This document shows positions 37,636 through 46,185 of a stretch of DNA of 64,000 nt, one piece after another. Positions within the stretch are counted from its first letter, which is position 1, and every line of letters starts with the position of its first letter. Below the pieces are notes generated by a model, which worked only from the letters and a program-made list of their open reading frames with translations, searched no databases and was not told where the DNA came from. Position numbers and translations under genes: made by a program. The DNA lies in assembly GCF_030845175.1 (NCBI RefSeq), contig NZ_CP132542.1:2019501-2083500 (forward strand). The letters run 5' to 3'. The DNA is from Coralliovum pocilloporae. Its GTDB lineage: Bacteria; Pseudomonadota; Alphaproteobacteria; Rhizobiales; Cohaesibacteraceae.

Positions 37636-38787
37636 ATGGATCTGAATCAGACGGTTGATTCACTGTATGAAACCATTGTTGAACAAAATGGGTTGCAGGG
37701 TGTAACCGGGATTTTGGCTCGGGCCATGCCTGGTTCCGCTGTCGCAATGCAGCTCTACGACGCTCGTACCAACCAGTGCCATGGTGTCGCGGAAACAGGC
37801 TTTGATCCTGGCAGCCGGGAAGCCTATTTCGAGCATTATGCGCCTCTCAACCCATGGGCCAGAGTCTTCGTTCAGGGGAAACCTGATCAGGTTCTTCGTG
37901 CGGAAGAAACGGTTGCAAGGGAAGATCTGCTCTCTGGTGAATATTACAATGACTGGCTAAGGCCTCAGGGAGATTTGTCTCTGGCGCTCGGATTGGTTCT
38001 CAATAGGTGGGATACGCAGCGTCTGATTCTGACCACTCGCCTTGGTGAGGGGCAGGATGATGTACTGGCAAGCTGCTCGCAGACCCTGCATCAGCTTATG
38101 CCTCACCTCAACCGGGTCAGTCAGATTGAAGCCCTGTTGTCAGAGAGCCGTGACGCGCGGGCCTTCATGAAAGCAGGTTTCCAGTCTATGCGCGGTTGCG
38201 CGGTTCTGGTTAATGGAAGCGGCCGCGTCATTGCTGCCAGCATGGCTGCTGAAGAACTGTTCGAACGCAGAACGCTGTTCAGAATCAATATGAACAACAA
38301 TCTCGCCGGAGCCAGCCTGTCCATTGACGGGACCTTTCGCTCCCTGCTGGGTGATCTGGCACAGCTTGACGACATTACCGGCCCGATTGTCGTGCGTGAT
38401 GAAAACCGCAACGCAGCGGCAGCTCTGATCACCATTCCGGTTCACCCGGATTATGACGGTGTCAAGGGTGCCTTGCTCAGAGGTGCCACGGATCGTCACC
38501 AGCCGGCCAAGCTGGTGGTGGTGATTGAACCGGATCAGCTGGCTCTTCCTTCGCTGGACCTTCTGAAAGCCTTTTTTGATCTCTCCACATGCGAAGCCCA
38601 GCTTGCCCTCGCGGTCAGTGAAGGGGTGACCCTGTCGGATTATGCCAGGAAGAAAGATCTGTCCCGCAATACAGTGCGCAATCATCTGGCTAATATTTTC
38701 ACAAAGACCGGGGTCAACAGACAGGTTGATCTGGTCCGGATGCTTGGCGCATTGGGAGAAGCCCAGTCCAGTCAGGACCAGCTCTAA
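37636..38787 (+). CDS. LuxR-type (GerE HTH) transcriptional regulator
   Basis: A 383-residue protein. The C-terminal 60 residues form a LuxR/GerE helix-turn-helix (CEAQLALAVSEGVTLSDYAR then LSRNTVRNHLANIFTKTGVN). The N-terminal 300 residues look like GAF/PAS-type sensory folds but I cannot name the domain. The ATG at 37636 follows GGGGCGG. It stands alone between the chemotaxis pair and the convergent uracil-DNA glycosylase. The signal it senses is unknown. Confidence 0.8.
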   Translation: MDLNQTVDSLYETIVEQNGLQGVTGILARAMPGSAVAMQLYDARTNQCHGVAETGFDPGSREAYFEHYAPLNPWARVFVQGKPDQVLRAEETVAREDLLSGEYYNDWLRPQGDLSLALGLVLNRWDTQRLILTTRLGEGQDDVLASCSQTLHQLMPHLNRVSQIEALLSESRDARAFMKAGFQSMRGCAVLVNGSGRVIAASMAAEELFERRTLFRINMNNNLAGASLSIDGTFRSLLGDLAQLDDITGPIVVRDENRNAAAALITIPVHPDYDGVKGALLRGATDRHQPAKLVVVIEPDQLALPSLDLLKAFFDLSTCEAQLALAVSEGVTLSDYARKKDLSRNTVRNHLANIFTKTGVNRQVDLVRMLGALGEAQSSQDQL

Positions 38788-38812
38788 ATCTGGAATGCCA
38801 TTCTATTCAACC

Positions 38813-39712
38813 CTATGAAAGGGCCTGTTTGATGGCCAGGAAGTCTTTCCAGGATAGCCGTTTTTCGAGTGGCTGACGCAGCAGGTAGGCTGGATGATAG
38901 GTGGCTATGGCCTTGATCTTACGATTGGGCAGTTCATAAGGCATCCATCGCCCGCGCAGTTTGCGGATACCATCACTGGTGCCGAGAAGGGCCTTAGAGG
39001 ATGCCGCACCGAGAAACACCAGAACATCCGGATTGACCAGTTCGATCTGCCGCTGGATGAATGGCTTGCAGGTTTCGGTCTCTTCCGGCGTCGGTGTCCG
39101 GTTTCCGGGCGGTCGCCAGTAGAGAACGTTGGCGATATAGACAGACTGCCTGTCGAGTTCGATGGCCTGAAGCATCCGGTTCAGCAATTGGCCGGAGCGC
39201 CCGATAAAGGGCAGGCCCTGCATATCCTCATCCCGACCGGGGGCTTCTCCGACAAACATCAGCCGGGCATTCGGGCTGCCATCCGAGAAGACGGTGTTTT
39301 TCGCCGTGCGTTTCAGATTACAGCCGTCGAAAGCCTGAACAGCTTCATGCAGGGCCTCAAGGCTGGTGGCAGATGCTGCCAGATTGCGAGCGGATTGCAC
39401 CACATCGGCGGAGCCGGGAATGACTGGCTGCGGCATATGGCGTGCAGGTGCGTCTGGTTCCGGAGACCGCTCCCGGGGGGCTCCTGGTGCATGAGAAGGG
39501 GCGGCCTGTGCCTGCCTTGCAGCTTGAGGTGCAGTCGGAGCCCGGCGTGCGGCTTTTGCCTGGGCTTGTGCTTTTGCCTGAATTTCTGTTTCTGCGAACC
39601 GGTCCTGCGGGGTGTCCTCCAGAACCCAGTCCACGCCCATATCCGCATGCCAGCGGAGGGCTTCTATCAGCGCAGCGCGCGTCTGTCCGGAGGTGGGTGA
39701 GGAAGATGTCAT
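38813..39712 (-). CDS. Uracil-DNA glycosylase, family 4
   Basis: A 299-residue UDG that excises uracil from DNA. The catalytic core is in the C-terminal 200 residues: GEAPGRDEDMQGLPFIGRSG (active-site motif A), NVLYWRPPGNRTPTPEE, and motif B YHPAYLLRQPLEKR. Cysteines in AFDGCNLKRTAKN and EETETCKPFIQRQ fit the family 4Fe-4S cluster. The N-terminal 100 residues are a low-complexity Ala/Gln/Pro-rich linker, common in alphaproteobacterial members. ATG 39712 is chosen. Confidence 0.93.
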   Translation of the reverse strand: MTSSSPTSGQTRAALIEALRWHADMGVDWVLEDTPQDRFAETEIQAKAQAQAKAARRAPTAPQAARQAQAAPSHAPGAPRERSPEPDAPARHMPQPVIPGSADVVQSARNLAASATSLEALHEAVQAFDGCNLKRTAKNTVFSDGSPNARLMFVGEAPGRDEDMQGLPFIGRSGQLLNRMLQAIELDRQSVYIANVLYWRPPGNRTPTPEETETCKPFIQRQIELVNPDVLVFLGAASSKALLGTSDGIRKLRGRWMPYELPNRKIKAIATYHPAYLLRQPLEKRLSWKDFLAIKQALS

Positions 39713-40332
39713 GACGGCATTATATACAGGAAACACGCATGTGCGTCTGGTTTAATCGACAAAATCGAATGCCACAAACATGTCGTTACGACAAGATGCT
39801 GATGAGCTGGCTGCATGGTCCATAATTGGGTCCATAATTTGTATGAAATCTGCTCAAAATGGCGAAAAAGGACAAGAGACGCGCGCTCTTGGCATTGCCG
39901 GAGGCATTCTGATCCCTTAAGAAACCTGTTGGCTTAGGGTCAAGACTCATTGCTCACGCCTACTCTGTTTATCAGGGAAGAGCAGAATGGACACAAACAA
40001 AAGCGCAGGACAGGTGGATCCTATTCAAGCTGTTGTTTGTGGTCAGGCTGCGCTTCCCTGATAAACCCAAAGGGCGGGGTCATTTTACCGCCCGGCTTTG
40101 TTGGAGGCCCTTGAAAACCAGAAGGTTTCCTGCGGACCTCCGCCGCGCCGGACGAAAAAATGACCATCGCAGAATGGATGTGAGCAATGAGTTTTGACCC
40201 TAGGAAAATGGGCGACTGCCGCCGGAACAGATTGCCCGCCTGAAGAATAAATAGGCAATAAACGGGTTTTGAAAGCGTGACATATGCTGGTTAACCGGAA
40301 CCGGTCGGGACGTCACGCTGTGGGAGAAACAG
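39713..40332. other. Divergent intergenic region carrying the second 264-bp element
   Basis: This 620-bp gap between udg and etfQO holds the MITE-like element at 39937-40200. The bases before it (39713-39936) and after it (40201-40332) show no gene; the latter must hold the etfQO promoter, though I see no clear boxes. Confidence 0.7.
39937..40200. mobile_element. 264-bp MITE-like inverted-repeat element, copy 2
   Basis: Same length as copy 1 (3550-3813), about 92 percent identical by my count and gap-free. Both ends have TA immediately outside the GGGTC/GACCC termini, which fits a TA target duplication as made by IS630/Tc1-mariner-type transposases. The internal 14-bp stem reads GTTTATCAGGGAAG (39967-39980) with CTTCCCTGATAAAC (40053-40066), so the base pair that differs from copy 1 has changed on both arms. 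Confidence 0.88.
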
Positions 40333-42009
40333 ATGTCTGACGCGATGGAGCTTCCTGAACGCGAAAGCATGGAATTCGATGTGGTGATTGTCGGTGCAGG
40401 CCCTGCTGGCCTGGCTGCTGCTATCCGTATCAAGCAACTGGCCAATGACAAGGGTGAAGACCTGTCAGTCGTTGTTCTGGAAAAAGGCTCCGAAGTCGGG
40501 GCGCATATCCTGTCCGGCGCTGTTGTCGATCCGATAGCACTTGATCGCCTGCTGCCGGAATGGCGCGAGGAAGACACGCCGCTGAAGACGGAAGTGAAGG
40601 AAGATATCTTCACCTTCATGGGTCCGGCCGGCTCCATCCGCCTGCCAAACTTTGCGATGCCGCCGCTGATGAACAACCACGGCAACTATATTGTCTCTCT
40701 GGGCAATGTCTGTCGCTGGATGGCTGAAAAGGCTGAGGCTCTGGGCGTTGAAATCTATCCGGGTTTTGCCGCCGCTGAAGTGCTCTATGGCGAAAACGGC
40801 GAAGTCATCGGCGTAGCCACCGGCGACATGGGCGTCGGCAAAGACGGCGAGGTGAAAGACACCTACATGCGTGGCATGGCGCTGCTCGGCAAATATGTGC
40901 TGATCGGTGAAGGCGTCCGTGGTTCTATCGCCAAGCAGCTGATTGCCAATTACAAGCTGGATGAGGGCAGGGAGCCTGCGAAGTTCGGCATCGGCATCAA
41001 GGAATTGTGGGAAGTTGACCCGTCCAAGCACAAGCTGGGCCGCGTGCAGCACTCCTTCGGCTGGCCGCTGGACCTGAAAACCGGTGGTGGCTCCTTCCTC
41101 TATCATCTGGAAGACAATCAGGTGGTTGTCGGCTTTGTGGTCCACCTCAACTATTCCAATCCGTGGCTGTCACCGTTCGAGGAGCTGCAGCGCTTCAAGA
41201 CCCATCCGGAAATCCGCGATGTGTTTGAAGGCGGCAAACGCCTTGCCTATGGTGCTCGTGCGATCACCGAAGGTGGCTATCAGTCCGTGCCGAAACTGTC
41301 CTTCCCGGGTGGCGCGCTGCTCGGCTGTTCTGCCGGTCTCGTCAACGTTCCGCGTATCAAGGGCTCGCACAACGCCATGCTGTCTGGCATGCTGGCTGCT
41401 GAGAAAGTGGTGGAAGCGCTTGCCGATGGCCGCACCAATGATGAGCTGGCCGCTTATGAAGCGGAATGGCGCGACACCGATATCGGCAAGGACCTGAAGA
41501 AGGTCCGCAACGTCAAGCCGCTCTGGTCCAAGCTTGGGACCATTGGCGGTGTTGCGCTTGGTGGTCTCGACATGTGGACCAACACATTTGGCTTCTCACT
41601 GTTCGGCACCCTGAGCCATGGCAAGCCGGACCATGCCTATCTGAAGCCTGCCGATCAGTGCAAGAAGATCGAATATCCGAAGCCGGACGGCAAGCTGACC
41701 TTTGACCGCCTGTCCTCTGTCTTCCTGTCCAATACCAATCATGAGGAAGACCAGCCGATCCATCTGAAGCTGAAAGATGATGCGCTGCAGATGTCATCCG
41801 AGCTGAAGGTCTTTGCCGGCCCATCCAACCGTTATTGTCCGGCTGGGGTTTATGAGTGGCGGAAGGATGATGAGACCGGTGCCGACAAGTTCGTCATCAA
41901 CAATCAGAACTGCGTCCACTGCAAAACCTGTGACATCAAGGACCCGAACCAGAACATCAACTGGACGGTGCCGGAAGGTGCAGGCGGACCGAACTACCCG
42001 AATATGTAA
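40333..42009 (+). CDS. Electron transfer flavoprotein-ubiquinone oxidoreductase
   Basis: A 558-residue membrane-associated enzyme passing electrons from ETF to ubiquinone, linking fatty-acid and amino-acid oxidation to respiration. The FAD-binding motif VGAGPAGLAAAIRI is at about residues 20-33, the quinone-binding segment is central, and the C-terminal 4Fe-4S domain has CPAGVYEW and NQNCVHCKTCDIKDP. The length and C-terminal WTVPEGAGGPNYPNM are typical. It is commonly next to udg4 in this group, as here. Confidence 0.96.
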   Translation: MSDAMELPERESMEFDVVIVGAGPAGLAAAIRIKQLANDKGEDLSVVVLEKGSEVGAHILSGAVVDPIALDRLLPEWREEDTPLKTEVKEDIFTFMGPAGSIRLPNFAMPPLMNNHGNYIVSLGNVCRWMAEKAEALGVEIYPGFAAAEVLYGENGEVIGVATGDMGVGKDGEVKDTYMRGMALLGKYVLIGEGVRGSIAKQLIANYKLDEGREPAKFGIGIKELWEVDPSKHKLGRVQHSFGWPLDLKTGGGSFLYHLEDNQVVVGFVVHLNYSNPWLSPFEELQRFKTHPEIRDVFEGGKRLAYGARAITEGGYQSVPKLSFPGGALLGCSAGLVNVPRIKGSHNAMLSGMLAAEKVVEALADGRTNDELAAYEAEWRDTDIGKDLKKVRNVKPLWSKLGTIGGVALGGLDMWTNTFGFSLFGTLSHGKPDHAYLKPADQCKKIEYPKPDGKLTFDRLSSVFLSNTNHEEDQPIHLKLKDDALQMSSELKVFAGPSNRYCPAGVYEWRKDDETGADKFVINNQNCVHCKTCDIKDPNQNINWTVPEGAGGPNYPNM

Positions 42010-42039
42010 GGGCTGGAGCAAGGTTCTCTGAAAAATTGG

Positions 42040-42082
42040 AACAGGCCTCGGAGCTGATCGCTTCGGGGCCTGTTTCTTTTTA
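42040..42082 (+). terminator. Intrinsic terminator of etfQO
   Basis: AACAGGCCTCGGAG pairs with CTTCGGGGCCTGTT (two G-T pairs) and is followed by TTCTTTTT. Confidence 0.85.
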
Positions 42083-42124
42083 CCTGTCATCCCTGCAGAA
42101 AGTGTGTCCATATACAGGACAACT

Positions 42125-42227
42125 GGAGCATATTCCCGAAAAGTGTGTGCGGTTTTCGGATAAGAATATGCTTGAAAACAAAGAGATAGAGCATTTTGAG
42201 TGACTTTTTTTCACACAAAATGCTCTA
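42125..42227. repeat. RIME-like two-hairpin intergenic repeat
   Basis: Hairpin 1: AGCATATTC (42127-42135) with GAATATGCT (42164-42172), inner CCGAAAA with TTTTCGG. Hairpin 2: TAGAGCATTTTG (42187-42198) with CAAAATGCTCTA (42216-42227), 12 bp perfect. The connecting bases AACAAAGAGATAGAGC and the motif GTGTGCGGTTTTCGG closely resemble Rhizobium-type RIME mosaic elements. It ends 20 bp before the MAPEG start. Confidence 0.8.
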
Positions 42228-42247
42228 GGTCAACGGGGGCTTGTGCC

Positions 42248-42652
42248 ATGCAGTTTGAAATCTCCGGCCTCTATGTGGGATTGCTCGGTCTGTTCATGGT
42301 TGTGATTGCGTTCCGGGTGCCTCTGCGCCGACGGTCGGAAAAAATCGGATTGGGCACCGGTGGAGACAGTGAACTGACCACCCGGATACGGGTGTTCGGC
42401 AATTTCATCGAATATGTGCCGATGGCACTGCTGATGCTAGTCCTGCTTGAGAACCGCTCTACACCTGAATGGGCATTACATGCTCTGGGGCTGACCCTGC
42501 TGGGAGCACGTATTCTGCATGCTGTGGGTCTCAGTGCGACCGATTATGGGAAATGGCGGCTCAGAGCCCGTTTTTACGGGGCGCTTTTGACGTTTATTAT
42601 TCTGCTGATTGAAGCGCTTTGGCTGATTTCTGGTGCTTTGGCAGGGGTTTAA
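42248..42652 (+). CDS. MAPEG family membrane protein 1
   Basis: A 134-residue four-helix membrane protein of the MAPEG family (eicosanoid and glutathione metabolism relatives). Family features are the conserved RIRVFGNFIEYVPMALLMLV and ARILHAVGL segments. The ATG at 42248 is chosen as it begins the first helix; earlier in-frame codons run through the RIME-like repeat. The substrate is unknown; bacterial members are often glutathione-dependent. Confidence 0.85.
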   Translation: MQFEISGLYVGLLGLFMVVIAFRVPLRRRSEKIGLGTGGDSELTTRIRVFGNFIEYVPMALLMLVLLENRSTPEWALHALGLTLLGARILHAVGLSATDYGKWRLRARFYGALLTFIILLIEALWLISGALAGV

Positions 42653-42667
42653 GGCCATTTCTCACAT

Positions 42668-42685
42668 GCTTACGTTCACGTAAGC
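42668..42685. promoter_or_regulatory. MerR-type operator palindrome
   Basis: GCTTACGTTCACGTAAGC has perfect 8-bp arms around two bases, about 100 bp before the membrane protein gene at 42784. The core ACGT-N2-ACGT resembles sites of MerR-family regulators such as LiuR, which contact this type of palindrome. Confidence 0.55.
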
Positions 42686-42783
42686 TCAAACGCGCGTCAT
42701 AACCGCGTGTTCACGGTTGCACTTTGTCTCTCCACGCCACACATCCGGTGCACAATCAAGTTCAGGAGAACGGAGCAGCACCG

Positions 42784-43293
42784 ATGAAAGCGCTTATTGA
42801 AAATCTTCCGCCGCTGAATGCCAACACAGCCATGACCATGCTTCTGGCTGGTGCATCTGCCCTTGTTGCCTTTGATCTTTTCGGCCAGAGTCTCAGCCCT
42901 CTTTTGGGGCAGGCCCGACTGGCTCCGGTTCCGCTTGCCAACAGCGTGATCAAGACGCTGACGGGAGAAGGCTATGCTCCGGCGGCTCATCTTATGCATT
43001 ATATGGCTGGCCTGGTCGCCTATCCGCTCGGCTGGATGCTGATTGCCCGGCCTCTGGCGCAGCGGGTCATGCCAAGTCTGCACTGGTTGGTTTCATCAAC
43101 GCTTTATGGTGTAGCGCTCTGGGTGTTCGCTCTCTATTTCATGGCGCATCTCGTGGCCGGAAACCCGCCATTCCTCAACTTTGGCAACATCACCTGGGTC
43201 GCTCTTGTGGGGCATGTGGTTTATGCGGTCGTTGCTGCTGCGGTGGTGCAATGGCGAGAAACGGGCGAGAGAATCGCCTATCAACCTGGTTAA
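42784..43293 (+). CDS. Hypothetical multi-pass membrane protein
   Basis: A 169-residue protein with about four hydrophobic segments (MTMLLAGASALVAFDLFGQS, HLMHYMAGLVAYPLGWMLIA, SSTLYGVALWVFALYFMAHL, VALVGHVVYAVVAAAVVQW). I do not recognise the family with confidence. Ribosome-binding site GGAG precedes ATG 42784. A MerR-type palindrome lies upstream and an intrinsic terminator follows, so it looks like a separately regulated single gene. Confidence 0.7.
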   Translation: MKALIENLPPLNANTAMTMLLAGASALVAFDLFGQSLSPLLGQARLAPVPLANSVIKTLTGEGYAPAAHLMHYMAGLVAYPLGWMLIARPLAQRVMPSLHWLVSSTLYGVALWVFALYFMAHLVAGNPPFLNFGNITWVALVGHVVYAVVAAAVVQWRETGERIAYQPG

Positions 43294-43319
43294 ATCCGAC
43301 CATACAGGGAATAAGAATT

Positions 43320-43341
43320 GGTCCGCTCCGGCGGGCCTTTT
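43320..43341 (+). terminator. Intrinsic terminator
   Basis: GGTCCGC and GCGGGCC (one G-T pair) flank a TCCG loop and are followed by TTTT. It ends the membrane protein gene at 42784-43293. Confidence 0.75.
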
Positions 43342-43506
43342 CGTATATTGGGTTGAAAACAGGGCGAATTGTCGCAAAGCGGTCGATAAACCGGCGGTAA
43401 CCGTGGCAAAATCGGGACAAGCTCTTGCAAATATGCTACGGGCGCGCCAAGTTTCTCATTCTGACTCGAGCCGGATGGGCGAGCGCAAACGATAAAGGAG
43501 CCAAAG

Positions 43507-44523
43507 GTGGGCGTTGTCGTCTCTTTGGAAGATAAAAAAAAGCAGCTTAGCACCATTCAGCCGCTGCTCGATCTTGTCCATGCCGACATGCAGGATGTCA
43601 TAGCCATTCTGGATGAGCGTGTCCGCTCCCATGTTGAACTGATCCCCGATCTGGCTAACCACTTGATTTCACTAGGCGGCAAGCGCCTCAGGCCGATGAT
43701 GACAATCACCGCAGCCCAGATGTGTGGCTATGAAGGCGATGGTCACATAAAACTGGCTGCTGCCGTTGAGCTGATGCATACGGCTACTCTGCTGCATGAT
43801 GATGTGGTCGATGAAAGCGACATGCGACGCGGCAAGCCTGCGGCCCGCCTTGTCTATGGTAACGAGCGTGCGGTTCTTGTGGGCGACTTCCTGCTTGGTC
43901 AGGCATTCAAGCTGATGGTTGAGGTCGGGTCGCTCGATGCGCTTGATATCCTCTCAGATGCGGCTGCTGTTATTGCGGAAGGCGAGGTCTGGCAGCTTGA
44001 GGCGGCCAAGAATCTGACCACAACGGAAGATGAATATCTGAATGTCATTCGTGCCAAGACGGCTGCCCTGTTTACCGCTGCAGCGGAAGTCGGGCCAATT
44101 GTTGCCGGTAAGGGCCGGGCCGAACGCGGAGCATTCAAGTCTTATGGTACCAATCTTGGTCTGGCCTTCCAGCTGATTGATGACGCGCTTGATTATGGCG
44201 GCTCCGCCAGCCAGCTCGGTAAGAATACCGGTGATGACTTCCGCGAAGGCAAGATCACTCTGCCGGTTGTCCTGACTTACAGGCGTGGCAATGACGAAGA
44301 CCGGGCGTTCTTTGAGCGGACCCTGCAGCGTGGCGAGGTTGAAGAGGGTGATCTGGAACACGCCATGGAGTTGATGCAGGCGCATAATGCGCTGTCAGAC
44401 ACGGTTGAGCGTGCCCGTCATTATGGTGCTATTGCCCGTGATGCGCTGGCAACCTTCCCGGATACTCCACACCGCGCAGCCCTGTTGCAAGCGGTTGATT
44501 TCTGCATCAGTCGGGTTTCCTAA
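43507..44523 (+). CDS. ispB: Polyprenyl diphosphate synthase (quinone side chain)
   Basis: A 338-residue long-chain trans-prenyltransferase making the ubiquinone side chain. The first aspartate-rich motif is LLHDDVVDES (D98, D99, D102) and the second is QLIDDALDYGG. The segment SLGGKRLRPMMTITAAQMCG binds the pyrophosphate. The start is GTG 43507 with GGAG at good spacing. The chain length (octa- or decaprenyl) cannot be read from the sequence. Confidence 0.93.
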   Translation: MGVVVSLEDKKKQLSTIQPLLDLVHADMQDVIAILDERVRSHVELIPDLANHLISLGGKRLRPMMTITAAQMCGYEGDGHIKLAAAVELMHTATLLHDDVVDESDMRRGKPAARLVYGNERAVLVGDFLLGQAFKLMVEVGSLDALDILSDAAAVIAEGEVWQLEAAKNLTTTEDEYLNVIRAKTAALFTAAAEVGPIVAGKGRAERGAFKSYGTNLGLAFQLIDDALDYGGSASQLGKNTGDDFREGKITLPVVLTYRRGNDEDRAFFERTLQRGEVEEGDLEHAMELMQAHNALSDTVERARHYGAIARDALATFPDTPHRAALLQAVDFCISRVS

Positions 44524-44571
44524 AGCGCGTTGCGCCAAAGTGGGAACCGGTTTGGCGATAACAACTCGCTT
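44523..44571. repeat. RIME-like hairpin after ispB
   Basis: AAGCGCGTTG (44523-44532) pairs with CAACTCGCTT (44562-44571) with one mismatch, inner GCCAAA with TTTGGC, and a central GTGGGAACCGG. This is very close to the common RIME hairpin of Rhizobiales. It starts within the ispB stop codon. Confidence 0.75.
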
Positions 44572-44577
44572 CAGTCC

Positions 44578-44820
44578 CTAAAGTGCGATCCTCAAAGCCA
44601 GATAGGGTGAGAGGTTCAGAAGCAGAATGCCGATCTTGTAATGCGCAAGATAGGCAAAGTAGCTGCGTTTTAGTGTGTCCCGGTCAAGACCAAACTGGCG
44701 GCTGTGAAGGCGTGCTGCCCAGTCGCCACAAAACACCAGGGTCAGACTGGATAGAACCAGCAAGCTGAGATTCAGCACAAGACTCCATCCGAGCATGGTT
44801 TGAAGCAGTTCGGCTGACAT
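44578..44820 (-). CDS. Small membrane protein, DUF6868-like
   Basis: An 80-residue protein with two hydrophobic segments around a central GDWAARLHSRQFGLDRDTLK, ending KIGILLLNLSPYLALRIAL. This pattern matches a family of uncharacterised small membrane proteins (DUF6868-like). Start ATG 44820 precedes the convergent ispB repeat. The function is unknown. Confidence 0.7.
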   Translation of the reverse strand: MSAELLQTMLGWSLVLNLSLLVLSSLTLVFCGDWAARLHSRQFGLDRDTLKRSYFAYLAHYKIGILLLNLSPYLALRIAL

Positions 44821-44892
44821 GACCTTCCCCCTCTCGCAGTCTCACTAACTTTCATATGGGGATGAGTGCGTTTCCGCGCAAAGGGGAGGCCG

Positions 44893-45198
44893 TTATCCGA
44901 GGAGGCTGGTCCAGCTCGCGCCCAGAACCACGGCTGCAGCAATCGCCAGGATGTGGTTGCCACTCAACAGGGTAACCAGCACCGCAAGCGCTACGGCTGA
45001 TATTTCTCTGAGACCTCCGGCTGCCAGATTGCTGGCCACAATGGCGACGAGAACGGAAACGGCCATGGATCTGAGAGCGGCGCGCAGGCGCGGGGTCAGG
45101 GGAACAAAATGCATCAGTTCCGTTCCCACAAGACGGGTGAAGAGCGTCACAAATGCCGTAATGAGGATAACGAGAACTGCAAATGTATCAGCGGACAT
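44893..45198 (-). CDS. azlD: AzlD family branched-chain amino acid transport subunit
   Basis: A 101-residue membrane protein with three hydrophobic segments. It is the small partner of AzlC, and the pair exports branched-chain amino acids in characterised cases. Segments such as FVTLFTRLVGTELMHFVPLT and RAALRSMAVSVLVAIVASNL are typical. ATG 45198 overlaps the end of azlC by 11 bp, indicating translational coupling. Confidence 0.9.
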   Translation of the reverse strand: MSADTFAVLVILITAFVTLFTRLVGTELMHFVPLTPRLRAALRSMAVSVLVAIVASNLAAGGLREISAVALAVLVTLLSGNHILAIAAAVVLGASWTSLLG

Positions 45199-45919
45199 CG
45201 GAATGCTCCGACCCGTCATTGCTTGTCATCAGCCCGCCGATCAACCCGCCTGCAAGGGCCGCGACCACAATGTTCCAGCCAGGTGGTAGCCAGTAGAGGC
45301 CCGCGATGGCTGTAACGGCTGCAGCAAGAGCTGGCAGAACGTCCGGTTTTCCCTCCCATTGTTTGACCAGAAGTCCGGAAAATAGCGCCAGGATCACCAC
45401 ATCCAGACCAAAGACGCTGAGATCCCCCAGGGCCTGGCCCGCATAGGCTCCAATTCCGCTGCCTGCAACCCAGGCAATCCACATGGTTATGCCGTTTCCA
45501 AGCAGGCGGCCTGCATCAAGCGGTTCTGTTCTGAGCCGAACCATGGTGTCGCCGAAATTCGGATCGCTGGTAAAGCACATTGCAAGCCAGCGTTCCCACA
45601 ACGGAAGCCGGTTCAGCCATGGAGCCAGTGCTGCCCCCATCAGAATATGGCGGGCATTGGCCGCAAAGATCGTCAGGACCAGAGTGACAAGCGGCAATGG
45701 CTGATGCCACAGATCAAGGGCCGCAAATTGTGCAGCGCCGGAAAAATGCAGAGCACTCATCAGCAGTGCATGATCCGCAGACATGCCCACTTCAACTGCT
45801 GTTGCTCCAAATGCCAGCCCGAACGGCAAGATAAAAAGACAAACGGGAATAAAGGCAATCATTCCCTTGCGCACACCCTGAAGGCTGAGCACGATGACAG
45901 GCGAAGCAGACTGATCCAT
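45188..45919 (-). CDS. azlC: AzlC family branched-chain amino acid permease
   Basis: A 243-residue inner-membrane protein with multiple helices. Conserved pieces include FGLAFGATAVEVGMSADHAL, the following SALHFSGAAQFAALDLW, and a central NARHILMGAALAPWL. It is the large subunit of the AzlCD exporter. ATG 45919 has GGAGAG upstream and fits the family N-terminus; the frame extends upstream without homology. Confidence 0.92.
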   Translation of the reverse strand: MDQSASPVIVLSLQGVRKGMIAFIPVCLFILPFGLAFGATAVEVGMSADHALLMSALHFSGAAQFAALDLWHQPLPLVTLVLTIFAANARHILMGAALAPWLNRLPLWERWLAMCFTSDPNFGDTMVRLRTEPLDAGRLLGNGITMWIAWVAGSGIGAYAGQALGDLSVFGLDVVILALFSGLLVKQWEGKPDVLPALAAAVTAIAGLYWLPPGWNIVVAALAGGLIGGLMTSNDGSEHSDVR

Positions 45920-46185
45920 AAAGCGATGGACTCTCCGGTTGGACGTAATGTGAGAGGGGGTGAGCATTACACAAGTCTGACTGCAGTCAACGATTTCCGT
46001 TCACCGACCTATCACAATCCCAACAAGCCCTTGCCTTTGACCTGCAAATCGCCCCATTCTGTGCCTAGATGACCAGCGACCGATACCAAGGGATGTCAAC
46101 GCGGGCCTGTTTGATACACGCCCGGGGCAAGTTTGAAATCCATTGGTGTTAACCGCACCCGTTTCGATATCGACAGGCAGGCTTC

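Noticed and set aside
42125-42227. Intrinsic terminator interpretation of the RIME-like repeat
   Set aside because: The etfQO terminator with a T-tract is already at 42040-42082, and the repeat matches mosaic elements better.
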